Source of the DNA: DYJB01 sp963777165
Lineage (GTDB): Bacteria; Chloroflexota; Anaerolineae; Anaerolineales; E44-bin32
Length of the DNA: 64,000 nt
Reading direction: 5' to 3'
Assembly: GCA_963777165.1 (NCBI GenBank)
Contig: CAVZPO010000027.1
Span: forward strand, 1 to 64,000
The notes below the pieces were generated by a model. It did not search any database and was not told where the DNA came from. It saw only the letters and a list, made by a program, of their open reading frames with translations. How positions within the stretch are numbered: position 1 is the first letter of the stretch; each line of letters begins with the position of its first letter. Of the stretch, positions 46,511 through 54,931 are shown piece after piece. The position numbers and the translations under genes are program-made.

Positions 46511-46883
46511 ATGACCCGCGTGTTTCTCGCCGATGCTCAGCCCGATGAGCGCAAGGCTCTGCGAATCGTGCTGCGAGACCTCAAGATGGAGATCGTCGGC
46601 GAAACCGCAGATTGGCCAACGACGTTGGCCAAGGCTCCCAAGACCGGGTTGGACATGTTGCTCGTGGATTGGGGGATGCTCCCCACCGAGATTGGGAGTG
46701 AAGGCCCTGGCTGACCTGCGCCTGGCCTGTCCCATTGCGATCGTGGTGGTCCTCATCAGCCATCTGGATGCCCGGCACCAGGCTGCGCTCTCCGCTGGAG
46801 CCGATGTCTTCATCAGTAAGGGCGAGACCCCCGAGCGTGTGGCCGAACGCCTGCAATCCGCAGCGGATAGTGTTCGCACGTAG
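46511..46883 (+). CDS. Stand-alone receiver-domain protein, frameshifted
   Basis: CheY-like domain: RVFLADAQPDERKALRIVLRDL, phospho-Asp in LLVDWGMLP, a frame break near 46,703, then IAIVVVLISH and Lys in DVFISKGETPE. About 123 residues without an output domain. The acidic pair after beta-1 is reduced to AD, so phosphorylation may be altered. It directly follows the two-component genes. Confidence 0.75.
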
Positions 46884-46945
46884 GTTTCCCGGCGGATGGC
46901 TTTGAGCCCCGCACATCCATCCGCCCCGGGTGCCGCCGGAAACCG
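46884..46945. other. Nested inverted repeats before csbD-like gene
   Basis: GGCGGATGG (46,892-46,900) pairs with CCATCCGCC (46,918-46,926), and outside it GGTTTCC (46,884-46,890) pairs with GGAAACC (46,939-46,945). The structure could end transcription of the receiver gene or regulate the CsbD gene. Confidence 0.45.
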
Positions 46946-46988
46946 ATCAGCCGATTTCATCGAACAGGAGGAGCAGGAGGAGCGAACC

Positions 46989-47228
46989 TTGAATAAAGAC
47001 ATCTTCGAAGGCAAATGGAAACAAGTCCGAGGCGAGGCAAAGGCCTGGTGGGGCAAGCTCACCGATGACGACTTGGATCGGGCCGCCGGCAAAGTCGACG
47101 TTCTTGCCGGCCTACTTCAGGAAAAGTACGGCTACACCCGCCAGCACGCGGTGGACGAAATCGATAGGCGCGTGACGGAGTATGAGGCGGGTCTGAAAGC
47201 CAAGACCGCCCCCCTCCGCAGCAAGTGA
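46989..47228 (+). CDS. CsbD-family stress protein
   Basis: 79 residues. The likely start is TTG at 46,989, directly after a purine-rich AGGAGGAGCAGGAGGAGCG; the longer open frame upstream has no typical content. The body NKDIFEGKWKQVRGEAKAWW and GKLTDDDLDRAAGKVDVLAG is the CsbD signature, which in other bacteria belongs to general stress regulons. It is a small hydrophilic helical protein of unknown mechanism. Confidence 0.88.
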   Translation: MNKDIFEGKWKQVRGEAKAWWGKLTDDDLDRAAGKVDVLAGLLQEKYGYTRQHAVDEIDRRVTEYEAGLKAKTAPLRSK

Positions 47229-47328
47229 TCGGGGCGGGTCAACCGGTCCTTCTCGTCGGAGAAGAACCTGGCATCAAGAACGAGCGCGATCCTGTGCAAT
47301 TTGCACACTCACACTTGAGGAGAATGCG

Positions 47329-47584
47329 ATGAACATCATTATCTATCTGGTCGCTGCGGCGATCGTCGGCTGGGTGGCGAGCGAAATCATGCACGACCGT
47401 GCCAGCCTGTTGATGAACATCCTCGTCGGCGTCGTCGGCGCCTTCCTGGCCGGCTACTTCCTTAGCCCGATCTTCAAGGTCGGGACGATCAACGATGCGG
47501 TCAACCTTCCCACCATGCTGGTGACGCTCGCTGGGCGCCATCATCGTGATCGCGCTCGTCCATCTCATCCGTCGCCGGGTTTAA
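47329..47584 (+). CDS. GlsB/YeaQ/YmgE family (transglycosylase-associated) membrane protein, frameshifted
   Basis: Three short helices: IIIYLVAAAIVGWVASEIM, LLMNILVGVVGAFLAGYFL and, after a break near 47,530, LGAIIVIALVHLIRRRV with a stop at 47,584. About 84 residues, the usual family length. Members are small stress-induced inner-membrane proteins. The leader preceding it includes ACTTGAGGAG at the correct ribosome-binding distance. Confidence 0.85.
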
Positions 47585-47617
47585 CCCGGCCTGCTTTCGC
47601 CCGGGTTCGATCCACAA

Positions 47618-47645
47618 GGCAGGGGTGCGGTGACGCACCCCTGCC
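47618..47645 (+). terminator. 12-bp GC hairpin with GTGA tetraloop
   Basis: GGCAGGGGTGCG, loop GTGA, CGCACCCCTGCC: a perfect stem with a GNRA tetraloop 34 bp after the GlsB-like gene. No T-run follows, so it may be a processing or stabilising element as well as a terminator. The build is the same as the hairpin at 23,077. Confidence 0.6.
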
Positions 47646-47686
47646 CAGGCTCTCGTAGGCGAGCACACGCAGCAAGGAGGATTAAG

Positions 47687-48103
47687 GTGACCGACAACAG
47701 AGTCTCCGAGGTTCGCACGACCCAAAGGGAACCGGAACGAGAACAGCGCATCTTCACCTTCAAGGCTACCCAGTTGGTCTGGCTGCTCTTTGGAGTGCTG
47801 GAGGCGCTGATCGCACTGCGCATCGTGCTGAAGCTGTTCGGGGCCAACGCCGCCAGCCCGGTGGCTGCGTTCCTGTATGGGTTCACCGACCTGTTCCTGT
47901 GGCCCTTTGCCGGGCTCCTGGGGACACCGCAAGCGGCCGGCATGGTGCTGGAACTCTCGTCCGTCGTCGCCATGGCGGTGTACGCCCTGATCGCCTGGGC
48001 GCTTGAAAGACTCATCTGGGTGCTCTTCTACCGCCCGCGCGGCGGACCGGTCGTGGGCGTCACAGAAACCACCAGCACGAATCAGCGCACGGGTCCTCGC
48101 TAG
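47687..48103 (+). CDS. YggT-family membrane protein
   Basis: 138 residues from a GTG start at 47,687 with AAGGAGG upstream. A hydrophilic N-terminus (REPEREQRIFTFKATQ) precedes two hydrophobic stretches (LVWLLFGVLEALIALRIVLK; SSVVAMAVYALIAWALERLI) and a basic C-terminus YRPRGGPVVGVTET. This is the YggT/YlmG-like layout with PxxxF in DLFLWPFAGLLG. Envelope protein, role uncertain. Confidence 0.8.
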   Translation: MTDNRVSEVRTTQREPEREQRIFTFKATQLVWLLFGVLEALIALRIVLKLFGANAASPVAAFLYGFTDLFLWPFAGLLGTPQAAGMVLELSSVVAMAVYALIAWALERLIWVLFYRPRGGPVVGVTETTSTNQRTGPR

Positions 48104-48129
48104 CAGGGCCAAGATAAGCGGAGAGAACC

Positions 48130-48780
48130 ATGCTTCCAATTGGCGATGATAATAGCGCTCGAAGAACCGTGCCGATCGTTACGTACATTCTCATCCTGCT
48201 GAATGTGCTCTTCTTCTTTGTGGAGCTCAGCGGCGGCGATGCCTTCATCATGCGATGGGCGTTCGTTCCCAGCCGCTTCCTGGCCAATCCCGGAGCCGAA
48301 TTCCCGACGCTGTTCACCTCCATGTTCATGCACGTCGGTTGGGTCCACCTGGGTGGCAACATGCTCTACCTGTGGATCTTCGGGGACAATATCGAGGATC
48401 GTTTCGGGCACGTGCAGTTCTTGATTGGCTATCTGATCTGCGGGTTGGCGGCCACGGCGGCCCAGTTGGCCTTCAGCCTGGACTCAAGCATCCCGAACCT
48501 GGGCGCCTCCGGGGCCATCGCTGGCGTGCTCGGCGCCTACATCTTGTTGTTCCCGAGAGCCAGGGTTAGTGTCGCACAAGGACAGGCAGTCGTCCCAGTT
48601 CCCGCGCTGATCGTGATCGGGCTTTGGTTCGTTCTGCAGCTCTTCAGCAGCCTCGGCTCCATCGCCAGCTCGGCCGATACGGGGGGTACGGCCTACATGG
48701 CACACGTCGGAGGGTTTGTCGCCGGCGTGGTGCTGACGTTGTTGTTCCGAGGGAGCACGCGAACACCCTTGACGGCCTGA
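48130..48780 (+). CDS. Rhomboid-family intramembrane serine protease
   Basis: 216 residues, six helices. Catalytic Ser in LGASGAIAGVLGAY and His in YMAHVGGFVAG; HVGWVHLGGNMLYLWIFGDN is the family's L1/TM2 signature. It cleaves membrane substrates within the bilayer. It follows the YggT gene by 26 bp. Confidence 0.93.
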   Translation: MLPIGDDNSARRTVPIVTYILILLNVLFFFVELSGGDAFIMRWAFVPSRFLANPGAEFPTLFTSMFMHVGWVHLGGNMLYLWIFGDNIEDRFGHVQFLIGYLICGLAATAAQLAFSLDSSIPNLGASGAIAGVLGAYILLFPRARVSVAQGQAVVPVPALIVIGLWFVLQLFSSLGSIASSADTGGTAYMAHVGGFVAGVVLTLLFRGSTRTPLTA

Positions 48781-49029
48781 TGGCCCGCATTCGTCTTGGT
48801 GCCCAGGAATCCCAAGGGCGACCGATGGACGACGGCGAAGAGGGTGACGAGAGGGTACTTTGGCCCCGGGTCATGGCGCTGGATCTCGCCTCCGTGACCG
48901 CACGGGTGATGGTGGGCTTGATCGCCTGGGCCCTCAAGCCGCTGGCCTGGGTGGATCTTCTACCGCCCGCGCGGCGCGCCGGTCGTGGGCGTCACGCGCA
49001 CCTCGACCACGGATCATCGCACTCCATAG
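48780..49029 (+). pseudogene. Truncated YggT-like fragment
   Basis: VGLIAWALKPLAW followed, after a shift near 48,950, by IFYRPRGAPVVGVTRTSTTD matches the end of the YggT protein at 47,687 (LIAWALERLIWVLFYRPRGG and so on). The first membrane segment is missing. It is either a broken duplicate or a small protein of about 80 residues starting at MARIRLGAQ. Confidence 0.5.
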
Positions 49030-49041
49030 CAGAGGGACGGC

Positions 49042-49215
49042 ATGGACATCGCCTCCGACAGATACAACTCGAAGGAAGACCGGCCGGGGGCGCTCTTGGC
49101 CCTGGTGCAGGCCGTCCGGGGCATGGTCGGGCGGCTGTACGGGTTCTTTGCCCTTACAGATGACGAGTGGTCGAACGTCGGCATCTACCTGGGGGGGATG
49201 AAGCAGGACCGCTAG
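49042..49215 (+). CDS. Small hypothetical protein
   Basis: 57 residues: MDIASDRYNSKEDRPGALLA through VRGMVGRLYGFFALTDDEWS to IYLGGMKQDR. AGAGGGACGG precedes the ATG. It has a short amphipathic centre and no clear membrane helix. It lies between the YggT fragment and the YtxH-like gene in the same direction. I do not recognise the family. Confidence 0.55.
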   Translation: MDIASDRYNSKEDRPGALLALVQAVRGMVGRLYGFFALTDDEWSNVGIYLGGMKQDR

Positions 49216-49286
49216 GCATAGTGCAGCGCACTTTGCGCAAGCCGGAAAGCGCGATCGCCGGCATGAGTAGTCAAGGAGGTGACAAG

Positions 49287-49640
49287 ATGGAAGACAGCAC
49301 CGAGGAACACAACAGCAGCTTCCAGAGTACGAAGAGCATGCTGATCGGCTTTCTGGTCGGCGGTTTGGCCGGCGCAGGAGCGATGCTTCTGCTCGCACCC
49401 CAGTCGGGAGCGGAGACGCGTGCCCAGATTCGGGAGAGAAGCATCCAGTTGCGCGATCAGACGGCCGCTACCGTGAGGAACGTGTTGGAGCAGGCTCGTG
49501 TCGAGACCGAGGAGATGGCGGCTGGCGTTCGGGAGAAGGCCGGGGAACTCAAGCATCGAGGGCAGGAGAAGCTCGTGGAGCAGATCGATCGTGCATCCGC
49601 CGCTCTCGACGCCGGGAAGAAAGCGGTCAAGTCCGCCTAA
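49287..49640 (+). CDS. YtxH-like membrane-anchored coiled-coil protein
   Basis: 117 residues. The glycine-rich transmembrane segment SMLIGFLVGGLAGAGAMLLL and the following APQSGAETRAQIRERS are the YtxH signature. The rest is an amphipathic, probably coiled-coil tail (LEQARVETEEMAAGVREKAG). CAAGGAGGTGAC is a very strong ribosome site before the ATG at 49,287. General-stress envelope protein in other bacteria. Confidence 0.85.
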   Translation: MEDSTEEHNSSFQSTKSMLIGFLVGGLAGAGAMLLLAPQSGAETRAQIRERSIQLRDQTAATVRNVLEQARVETEEMAAGVREKAGELKHRGQEKLVEQIDRASAALDAGKKAVKSA

Positions 49641-49736
49641 GGTCGCGACATCCGCAGCCCACCGTCACCCGGCGGCCCGCAAGGGCCGCGGGGGGCGGAC
49701 GGCTTGACGCTTGTCGCCTCAGAAAGGATCGGCACC

Positions 49737-49886
49737 GTGCGTTTCACCAAGAACATCGGCATGCTTCTGCTGGCCATCTTCCTCATCGCCTGGGGACTGG
49801 CCCAGCTTCTAGGATTGGGCGGCCTCTACCCTCTCCTGGCGATCCTCGCCATCGCAGCCGGCATCTTCCTTCTGCTAGGGCGTTAG
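49737..49886 (+). CDS. Small membrane protein with two helices
   Basis: 49 residues from GTG at 49,737 (AAAGGA upstream): RFTKNIGMLLLAIFLIAWGL, then LYPLLAILAIAAGIFLLLGR. A longer frame from 49,704 is possible but lacks a ribosome site. Hydrophobic throughout, function unknown. Confidence 0.65.
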   Translation: MRFTKNIGMLLLAIFLIAWGLAQLLGLGGLYPLLAILAIAAGIFLLLGR

Positions 49887-49929
49887 GTCAGCCTACCCTC
49901 AGACGGCCCATGAGGGGCCCTGGCGTGAA

Positions 49930-50919
49930 ATGCGCGCGTCAATAGCAGGCGGCCTCAAGTCTTCCTCCCACCTCCCGCTGCGGGCGAAGCTGATCTTCAA
50001 TGCTGGCTCCGGCCGGCCGGAAGAATCACCTCAGCAGCTTGCCGTGATTCTTTCGGAGATGCAGGACCACGATATCCTGCCCGAGGTCTATACCGTCCGC
50101 CCGGACAGCCAAGTTGAGACCATCGTGCGCAATGCCATCAAGGCGGGCATCAAACTGATCGTCGTAGCCGGCGGCGACGGGACGATCGACAGTGTCGTAG
50201 GGGCCATGGTCGGACAGGACGCAACCCTCGGCATTATCCCCACCGGTACGCGGAACAACGTCGCATTCAACCTGGGGATCGGCGAGGATATCCCCAAGTC
50301 CGTCGCCCTCCTGCGCCAGGGACGCCGGTTGAAGATCGATGTAGGCCGAGTTCACTTCGGCCGTTTCCGTCACTGGTTTCTGGAACTCGCCACGCTGGGC
50401 CTCGTGTCCGATCTCTATCCCATGGCGGATGATCTTCAGCACGGAGACCTGGGGCAGATCGGCGCATTGTTGTCGACCCTGGCCTCGGCCACGCCCTCGC
50501 GCCTGCGGGTAAGTCTGGACGGGCACAAGGTTCTGGGTACGACGGCGCACATGATCCTGGTGACAAACATGCCCTTCCTAGGGCCGCGCTTCCAGCTCTC
50601 CCCGAACGTATCGTTCAGAGACGGGCGTCTGGATGTGTTCGCATTTCCGGACATGAGCAAGCTGGGTATGCTCTCCCATGCCGTGCTATCTCGCGGTGCT
50701 CTGGTGAAGGATGCCGGCGTTGTGCACTACCACGCCAAGCACATCACAATCGCCGCCAACCCGCAAATGACGGTGCTTGCCGACGGCATCCAGTTGGGCC
50801 AGGGCTCCTTAATCGTTCACGTCCACCCTCGCGCCCTGAGGGTGGTGGCTGGCACAGTGCTTACAGGACAGGACGCGACAACAGCGAAGATCGATCCCAT
50901 GCTGGCGCCCGATGGATAA
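49930..50919 (+). CDS. Diacylglycerol kinase-like lipid kinase (YegS/BmrU type)
   Basis: 329 residues. ATP motif VVAGGDGTIDSVVGAMVG and substrate/metal region GIIPTGTRNNVAFNLG in the N-terminal half, a beta-sandwich C-terminal domain ending in VLADGIQLGQGSLIVHVHP. It phosphorylates a diacylglycerol or similar lipid. It overlaps the PAP2 phosphatase gene by 8 bp, so the pair may set a lipid phosphorylation state in opposite directions. Confidence 0.88.
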   Translation: MRASIAGGLKSSSHLPLRAKLIFNAGSGRPEESPQQLAVILSEMQDHDILPEVYTVRPDSQVETIVRNAIKAGIKLIVVAGGDGTIDSVVGAMVGQDATLGIIPTGTRNNVAFNLGIGEDIPKSVALLRQGRRLKIDVGRVHFGRFRHWFLELATLGLVSDLYPMADDLQHGDLGQIGALLSTLASATPSRLRVSLDGHKVLGTTAHMILVTNMPFLGPRFQLSPNVSFRDGRLDVFAFPDMSKLGMLSHAVLSRGALVKDAGVVHYHAKHITIAANPQMTVLADGIQLGQGSLIVHVHPRALRVVAGTVLTGQDATTAKIDPMLAPDG

Positions 50920-51682
50920 TGGCACTCCCAAGCCAGTCCGTGCTCTCCCATTGACGGCCCGCGCTTCCTTCTGGTCCGCCCAACAGCGACGCCCTGTCTT
51001 TCTGCTCCTCTTGGTGATTGGATTGGTGCTGGTTCTTGCCTGGCTGCCGGGCGGGACGCGGGCATCCCTGTGGGCGGCCTTGAGCGCCCAACGTGGTCTC
51101 ATCGTCTTGCTTTCCTTGTTTGCCCTGGTGACGTTGTCGTTGATCTGGTCGGCCGGTCAGCGCCTGGACACCCGGATCTTCACGCTGCTCAACATGCAGG
51201 TCTATCCGCGGTGGCTGGATCGTTGTATGTGGCTCGCCACCCAGCTCGGGAGCATGGTGGCTGCAATGATCGCCGCCTTCCTTCTCTATCTCCTTGACGA
51301 CCGGCGTCTGGCTGTCGAGATCGTCTTCGGGACCCTCACGCTCTGGCTGCTGGTGGAACTCATCAAGGCGATTTCTGATCGGGACCGGCCGTTCCACACA
51401 TTGGACAAGGCACGCGTCATCGGCCGGCGAGAGAGGGGCAATTCCTTTCCCAGCGGTCATACCACCCAGGTGTTCTTCCTGACCGCCCTGCTCATCCATC
51501 ACTTCCAGTTCGGGGTGGTGGTCGCTGGAGCGCTGTATGCAGTCGCGGCCCTGGTCGGCCTCACGCGGATCTATGTTGGCGCGCACTACCCGCGAGACGT
51601 CATCGCGGGAGTTGTTCTTGGATCGGTCTGGGGATTACTGGCGATCCTGGTGGATCGCTATTGGCTTGTCCTTCACTTCTGA
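50912..51682 (+). CDS. PAP2-superfamily membrane phosphatase
   Basis: 256 residues, about six helices. The three phosphatase motifs are complete: KAISDRDRP, PSGHTTQ and RIYVGAHYPRDV (the His and Asp of the catalytic dyad). Substrate could be phosphatidate, undecaprenyl diphosphate or similar. The overlap with the lipid kinase argues for a linked function in lipid recycling. Confidence 0.9.
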   Translation: MDNGTPKPVRALPLTARASFWSAQQRRPVFLLLLVIGLVLVLAWLPGGTRASLWAALSAQRGLIVLLSLFALVTLSLIWSAGQRLDTRIFTLLNMQVYPRWLDRCMWLATQLGSMVAAMIAAFLLYLLDDRRLAVEIVFGTLTLWLLVELIKAISDRDRPFHTLDKARVIGRRERGNSFPSGHTTQVFFLTALLIHHFQFGVVVAGALYAVAALVGLTRIYVGAHYPRDVIAGVVLGSVWGLLAILVDRYWLVLHF

Positions 51683-51688
51683 TGCCGC

Positions 51689-51760
51689 CTCCCCCAAGTG
51701 GCGGAGGCAAGGACTCCCCGGCCGATGGATGCGATGAGAGGGCCCCCGCTGTAGGATGAG
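51689..51760 (+). promoter_or_regulatory. Stress-block regulatory module, copy C
   Basis: CTCCCCCAAGTGGCGGAG and CTCCCCGGCCGATGGATGCG are conserved, but the second arm is replaced by ATGAGAGGGCCCCCGC; GTAGGATGAG follows. The nearest firm gene is the CBS protein 326 bp downstream. A 71-residue frame (51,837-52,052) starts 77 bp downstream but has no recognisable content. I see nothing else in 51,761-52,085. Confidence 0.6.
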
Positions 51761-52085
51761 CTCAGTCTCCCCAGACCTCCTTGGGTCCTTTCGGGCCCGA
51801 TCCTGAAGCCAACAGGCATCATGCCGGTGAGTCTTCATGGTCATCGTGCGGATTGTCGACCGGTTACCGGGGGATATTGGACTGAGTGTCTCCTTTGCCT
51901 CTCCGCTCCCTGGCAGAGGTGTGTGCGTCGAATTGGCCGTCGAGGCGATCCTGGGTGTTCTGCAGCCATCGGCGAACCTCGGGTTCCCAGCTATGCCCCA
52001 CTCGGCCCGGAGCCGGCCGTCCCGGCCCCCGCTCCATGTACCTTGCAGCTGAGGTGCTGTTCCCATCCTAAGCGAGGAGAAGATC

Positions 52086-52523
52086 ATGAAGAAATGTGAA
52101 GAGGTAATGACGAGGGGCCCCGTTTGCTGCCTGCCGACGACCATGGTCGAGGAGGCGGCTCAACTCATGAAACGCGAGAACATCGGCCCGATACCCGTCA
52201 TCCAGGACGAGCAGACACGAAAGCTCGTCGGTATCGTTACCGATCGGGATCTGGCTTTGAAGATCGTGGCCGAAGGCCGCGACGCCAAGTCCACGAAAGT
52301 GGAGGCGGTGATGACGCGCAAGGTGGTGACCTGCCGCGCCGAGGATGACGTGCAGAAGGCGCTGGACGCGATGGCCGAACATCAGTTGCGCCGCATTCCG
52401 GTCGTGGACAAAGATGGCAGGATCCTGGGGATTATTGCTCAGGCAGACGTAGCCACGCGCGTGAACCAGCCGGACAAGACCGCCGAAGTGGTGAAGGGAA
52501 TCTCCCAAGACAACAAGAACTGA
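52086..52523 (+). CDS. CBS-domain pair protein
   Basis: 145 residues made of two CBS motifs: CEEVMTRGPVCCLPTTMVEE to GIVTDRDLALKIV, and VEAVMTRKVVTCRAEDDVQK to GIIAQADVA. Such stand-alone pairs bind adenine nucleotides and are often stress- or dormancy-related. GAGGAGAAG lies before the ATG. A short tail (AEVVKGISQDNKN) follows. Confidence 0.92.
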   Translation: MKKCEEVMTRGPVCCLPTTMVEEAAQLMKRENIGPIPVIQDEQTRKLVGIVTDRDLALKIVAEGRDAKSTKVEAVMTRKVVTCRAEDDVQKALDAMAEHQLRRIPVVDKDGRILGIIAQADVATRVNQPDKTAEVVKGISQDNKN

Positions 52524-52715
52524 TGGATCGTTCGCTGCGGGTGATTGCGTGTCCCGGCTCCATGAGCGTTGGGTCCGGGCTGGGGGCGAAGCGACGCACA
52601 GCCTGGGCCCGTCGCCGGGGTGCATGCACCCCGGCGGCCTCCTCGACAACAGGGTGGATTAGTTCGCACCTGTCCTCCGGTGACTCCCGGGGCGTCTCGG
52701 TTGCGCTGCCAAGGC

Positions 52716-52786
52716 CTCCCCCAAGTGGCGGAGGAAAACACTCCCCGGCCGATGGATGTGGCCGGGGAGCCGCTACGGTAGGATGA
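52716..52786 (+). promoter_or_regulatory. Stress-block regulatory module, copy D
   Basis: Full copy: CTCCCCCAAGTGGCGGAG, spacer, CTCCCCGGCC GATGGATGT GGCCGGGGAG, then GGTAGGATGA. It lies 112 bp before the small membrane protein gene at 52,899. Confidence 0.65.
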
Positions 52787-52898
52787 ATTCGTGCCCTGGA
52801 TGGGCATATCGGCTTGTCCGATCCGCGTCTTGGGTGCGGTGGGCGGCACGAAGGCCGCCATCACCGCCTCAAGCCAATCGATCAAGAGGAGGCATCTC

Positions 52899-53057
52899 AT
52901 GTTGTGGACGATCATTGTGATTCTCGCCATCCTGTGGCTTCTCGGCTTTCTTGGCCCGAACTACATCCCCAGCATCCCTAGAATGGGCAACGCAGTCCAC
53001 GTCCTGATCGTGATCGTGGTCATCCTGGTTATCTTGAATCTCCTGCACGTTATCTAG
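52899..53057 (+). CDS. Small membrane protein of the lmo0937/DUF5670-like kind
   Basis: 52 residues: MLWTIIVILAILWLLGFLGP, a short loop, and a second helix VHVLIVIVVILVILNLLHVI. AAGAGGAGG stands before the ATG. Members are tiny two-helix envelope proteins of unknown role. The family call is from length and the MLWTIIVIL start. Confidence 0.75.
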   Translation: MLWTIIVILAILWLLGFLGPNYIPSIPRMGNAVHVLIVIVVILVILNLLHVI

Positions 53058-53261
53058 CCGGGAACACGTCAGCAGTCCGCCACGGGGCAATCTTCTGCGC
53101 CTGACCGTAGCTGCGGCTTCAACGCAGGATGCGATCGACTGGCCGACAACGGCCCGCTTCCAAGTCGAAGCGCATGTTGAGAACCCGGACCTGGCCTTGG
53201 GAGTTCCGCGCGAGCAACGCGTCGGGTAGGTGATACGTTGCGTTCCATCGGCAAGGTATCC

Positions 53262-53294
53262 ACCCCCGTTGCTCCGCCAACGGGGGTCTTGCTT
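53262..53294 (+). terminator. Rho-independent terminator
   Basis: ACCCCCGTT, loop GCTCCGCC, AACGGGGGT, followed by the T-rich CTTGCTTTCCCTTT. It ends the upstream transcript about 90 bp before the exoribonuclease gene. The other parts of 53,058-53,379 show no gene. Confidence 0.75.
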
Positions 53295-53379
53295 TCCCTT
53301 TGCGAGATCCTCATGATGAGAGAGGGGATACGGCATCCTCCACCCGCTCAACCGGGTAGCTGCTGCCGACCGAATCGCC

Positions 53380-54873
53380 ATGGATTCTAACAGCCACAAC
53401 CACCGCGCGATCCTGGAACGCATCGCCCATCGAGCCATGCTTGAGCGAGGGCTGCTCCCGGATTTCTCTGCCGCGGCGCTTGCCGAGCTGGGACAACTCC
53501 AGCCGTCGACGGCGGGGAAGTCCCGGCCGGCCGATGTTTCGCCTGGGATCCGCGACCTGCGCAGCCTGCTGTGGGCTTCGATTGACAACGACGACTCGCG
53601 TGACCTCGATCAGCTGACCTTTGCCGAGGCATTGCCCGGCGGCCAGGCGCGGCTTCTCGTCGCCGTGGCGGACGTAGCCTCGCTGGTGCCCGATGGCTCA
53701 GCCATCGACGCCCACGCCCGCCACAATACCACCTCGGTCTACACCGCCGGCGGGATCTTTCCCATGCTCCCGGAGAGGCTCTCTACCGACCTCACCTCGC
53801 TCAATCCTGGCGAGGACCGTCTCGCACTTGTTGTGGAGATGGTGATCGATTCCGGTGGAGCGCTTCACGACTCCACCATCTACCGGGCGCGGGTCAGGAA
53901 CCATGCCCAGCTCGCCTACAACAGCGTGGCGGCCTGGTTGGAGGGAAGCGGCGGCCCGCCGGAGGTTCTTGCGGGTCTGAAAGGATTGGACGAGGTCCTG
54001 CGCCTGCAGGATCGGACCGCCCAGAGCATGAAGCGTCTCCGGCATGTCCATGGGGCGCTCAGTCTGGACACCCTTGAAGCCAAGCCCGTGTTCGACGGTG
54101 ATCAGCTCCGGGCGCTGGACGTCGATGAGAAGAATCGGGCCAGAGAGATCATCGAGGATTTCATGATCGCAGCCAACGGCGTGACCGCCCGGTATCTCTC
54201 GGCCAAGGGATTCTCCTCGATTCGGCGTGTCGTACGCACGCCCAAACGCTGGGACCGGATCGTCGCCCTGGCCTTCGAACGCAAAGCCTCCCTCCCGGAC
54301 CGCCCGGATTCGAAGGCGCTGGAGGAGTTCCTGATCAAGGAGAAGGCCGCCGACCCTCTGCGATTCCCGGACCTGTCCCTGGCCGTGATCAAGCTTCTGG
54401 GTTCAGGCGAATACGTGGCCGAGCTGCCTGGAGGGAATGCCCCGGGACACTTCGGCCTTGCCGTCAAGGATTACACCCACTCGACGGCCCCCAATCGCCG
54501 CTACCCCGATCTGCTTACCCAGCGCCTGGTGAGGGCGGCGCTGGCCGGTCAGCCTGCCCCCTATCGGAAGGACGAGTTGGACGGCCTGGCCGCACACTGC
54601 ACGGAAGCCGAAGATGAGGTCACCAAGGTCGAACGTCAGGTTGGCAAGTCGGCGGCCGCGCTTCTGCTCCAGTCGAGGATTGGCGAGCGCTTTGATTCGA
54701 TCGTCTCCGGCGCCTCCGAGAAGGGCACGTGGGTCCGCCTGCTCACGGTTCCGGTGGAGGGCAAGCTGACTCAGGGGTTTGAAGGGGCCGACGTCGGCGA
54801 CCGGCTTCAAGTGCAGCTAATCTCTGTGGACGTTCAGCGAGGGTTCATAGATCTCAAGAAGGTCCATCCATGA
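53380..54873 (+). CDS. RNase II/R-type (RNB domain) 3'-5' exoribonuclease
   Basis: 497 residues. The catalytic aspartates are in SIDNDDSRDLDQL, followed by VAVADVASLV. The substrate-channel region includes FMIAANGVTARYL, and the RNB end is DYTHSTAPNRRYPDLLTQRL. It lacks N-terminal cold-shock domains and has a short S1-like C-terminus, so it is a compact RNB protein. It degrades single-stranded RNA hydrolytically. Confidence 0.92.
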   Translation: MDSNSHNHRAILERIAHRAMLERGLLPDFSAAALAELGQLQPSTAGKSRPADVSPGIRDLRSLLWASIDNDDSRDLDQLTFAEALPGGQARLLVAVADVASLVPDGSAIDAHARHNTTSVYTAGGIFPMLPERLSTDLTSLNPGEDRLALVVEMVIDSGGALHDSTIYRARVRNHAQLAYNSVAAWLEGSGGPPEVLAGLKGLDEVLRLQDRTAQSMKRLRHVHGALSLDTLEAKPVFDGDQLRALDVDEKNRAREIIEDFMIAANGVTARYLSAKGFSSIRRVVRTPKRWDRIVALAFERKASLPDRPDSKALEEFLIKEKAADPLRFPDLSLAVIKLLGSGEYVAELPGGNAPGHFGLAVKDYTHSTAPNRRYPDLLTQRLVRAALAGQPAPYRKDELDGLAAHCTEAEDEVTKVERQVGKSAAALLLQSRIGERFDSIVSGASEKGTWVRLLTVPVEGKLTQGFEGADVGDRLQVQLISVDVQRGFIDLKKVHP

Positions 54874-54931
54874 GATCGCTAGGGCTGGGATACCGGCTCC
54901 CGCTCCTCGAATTGGGCCAAGGAGAACTTCC

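Noticed and set aside
51837..52052. 71-residue reading frame after regulatory module copy C
   Set aside because: No ribosome-binding site of quality, Pro/Arg-rich end and no recognisable domain; kept only as a mention.
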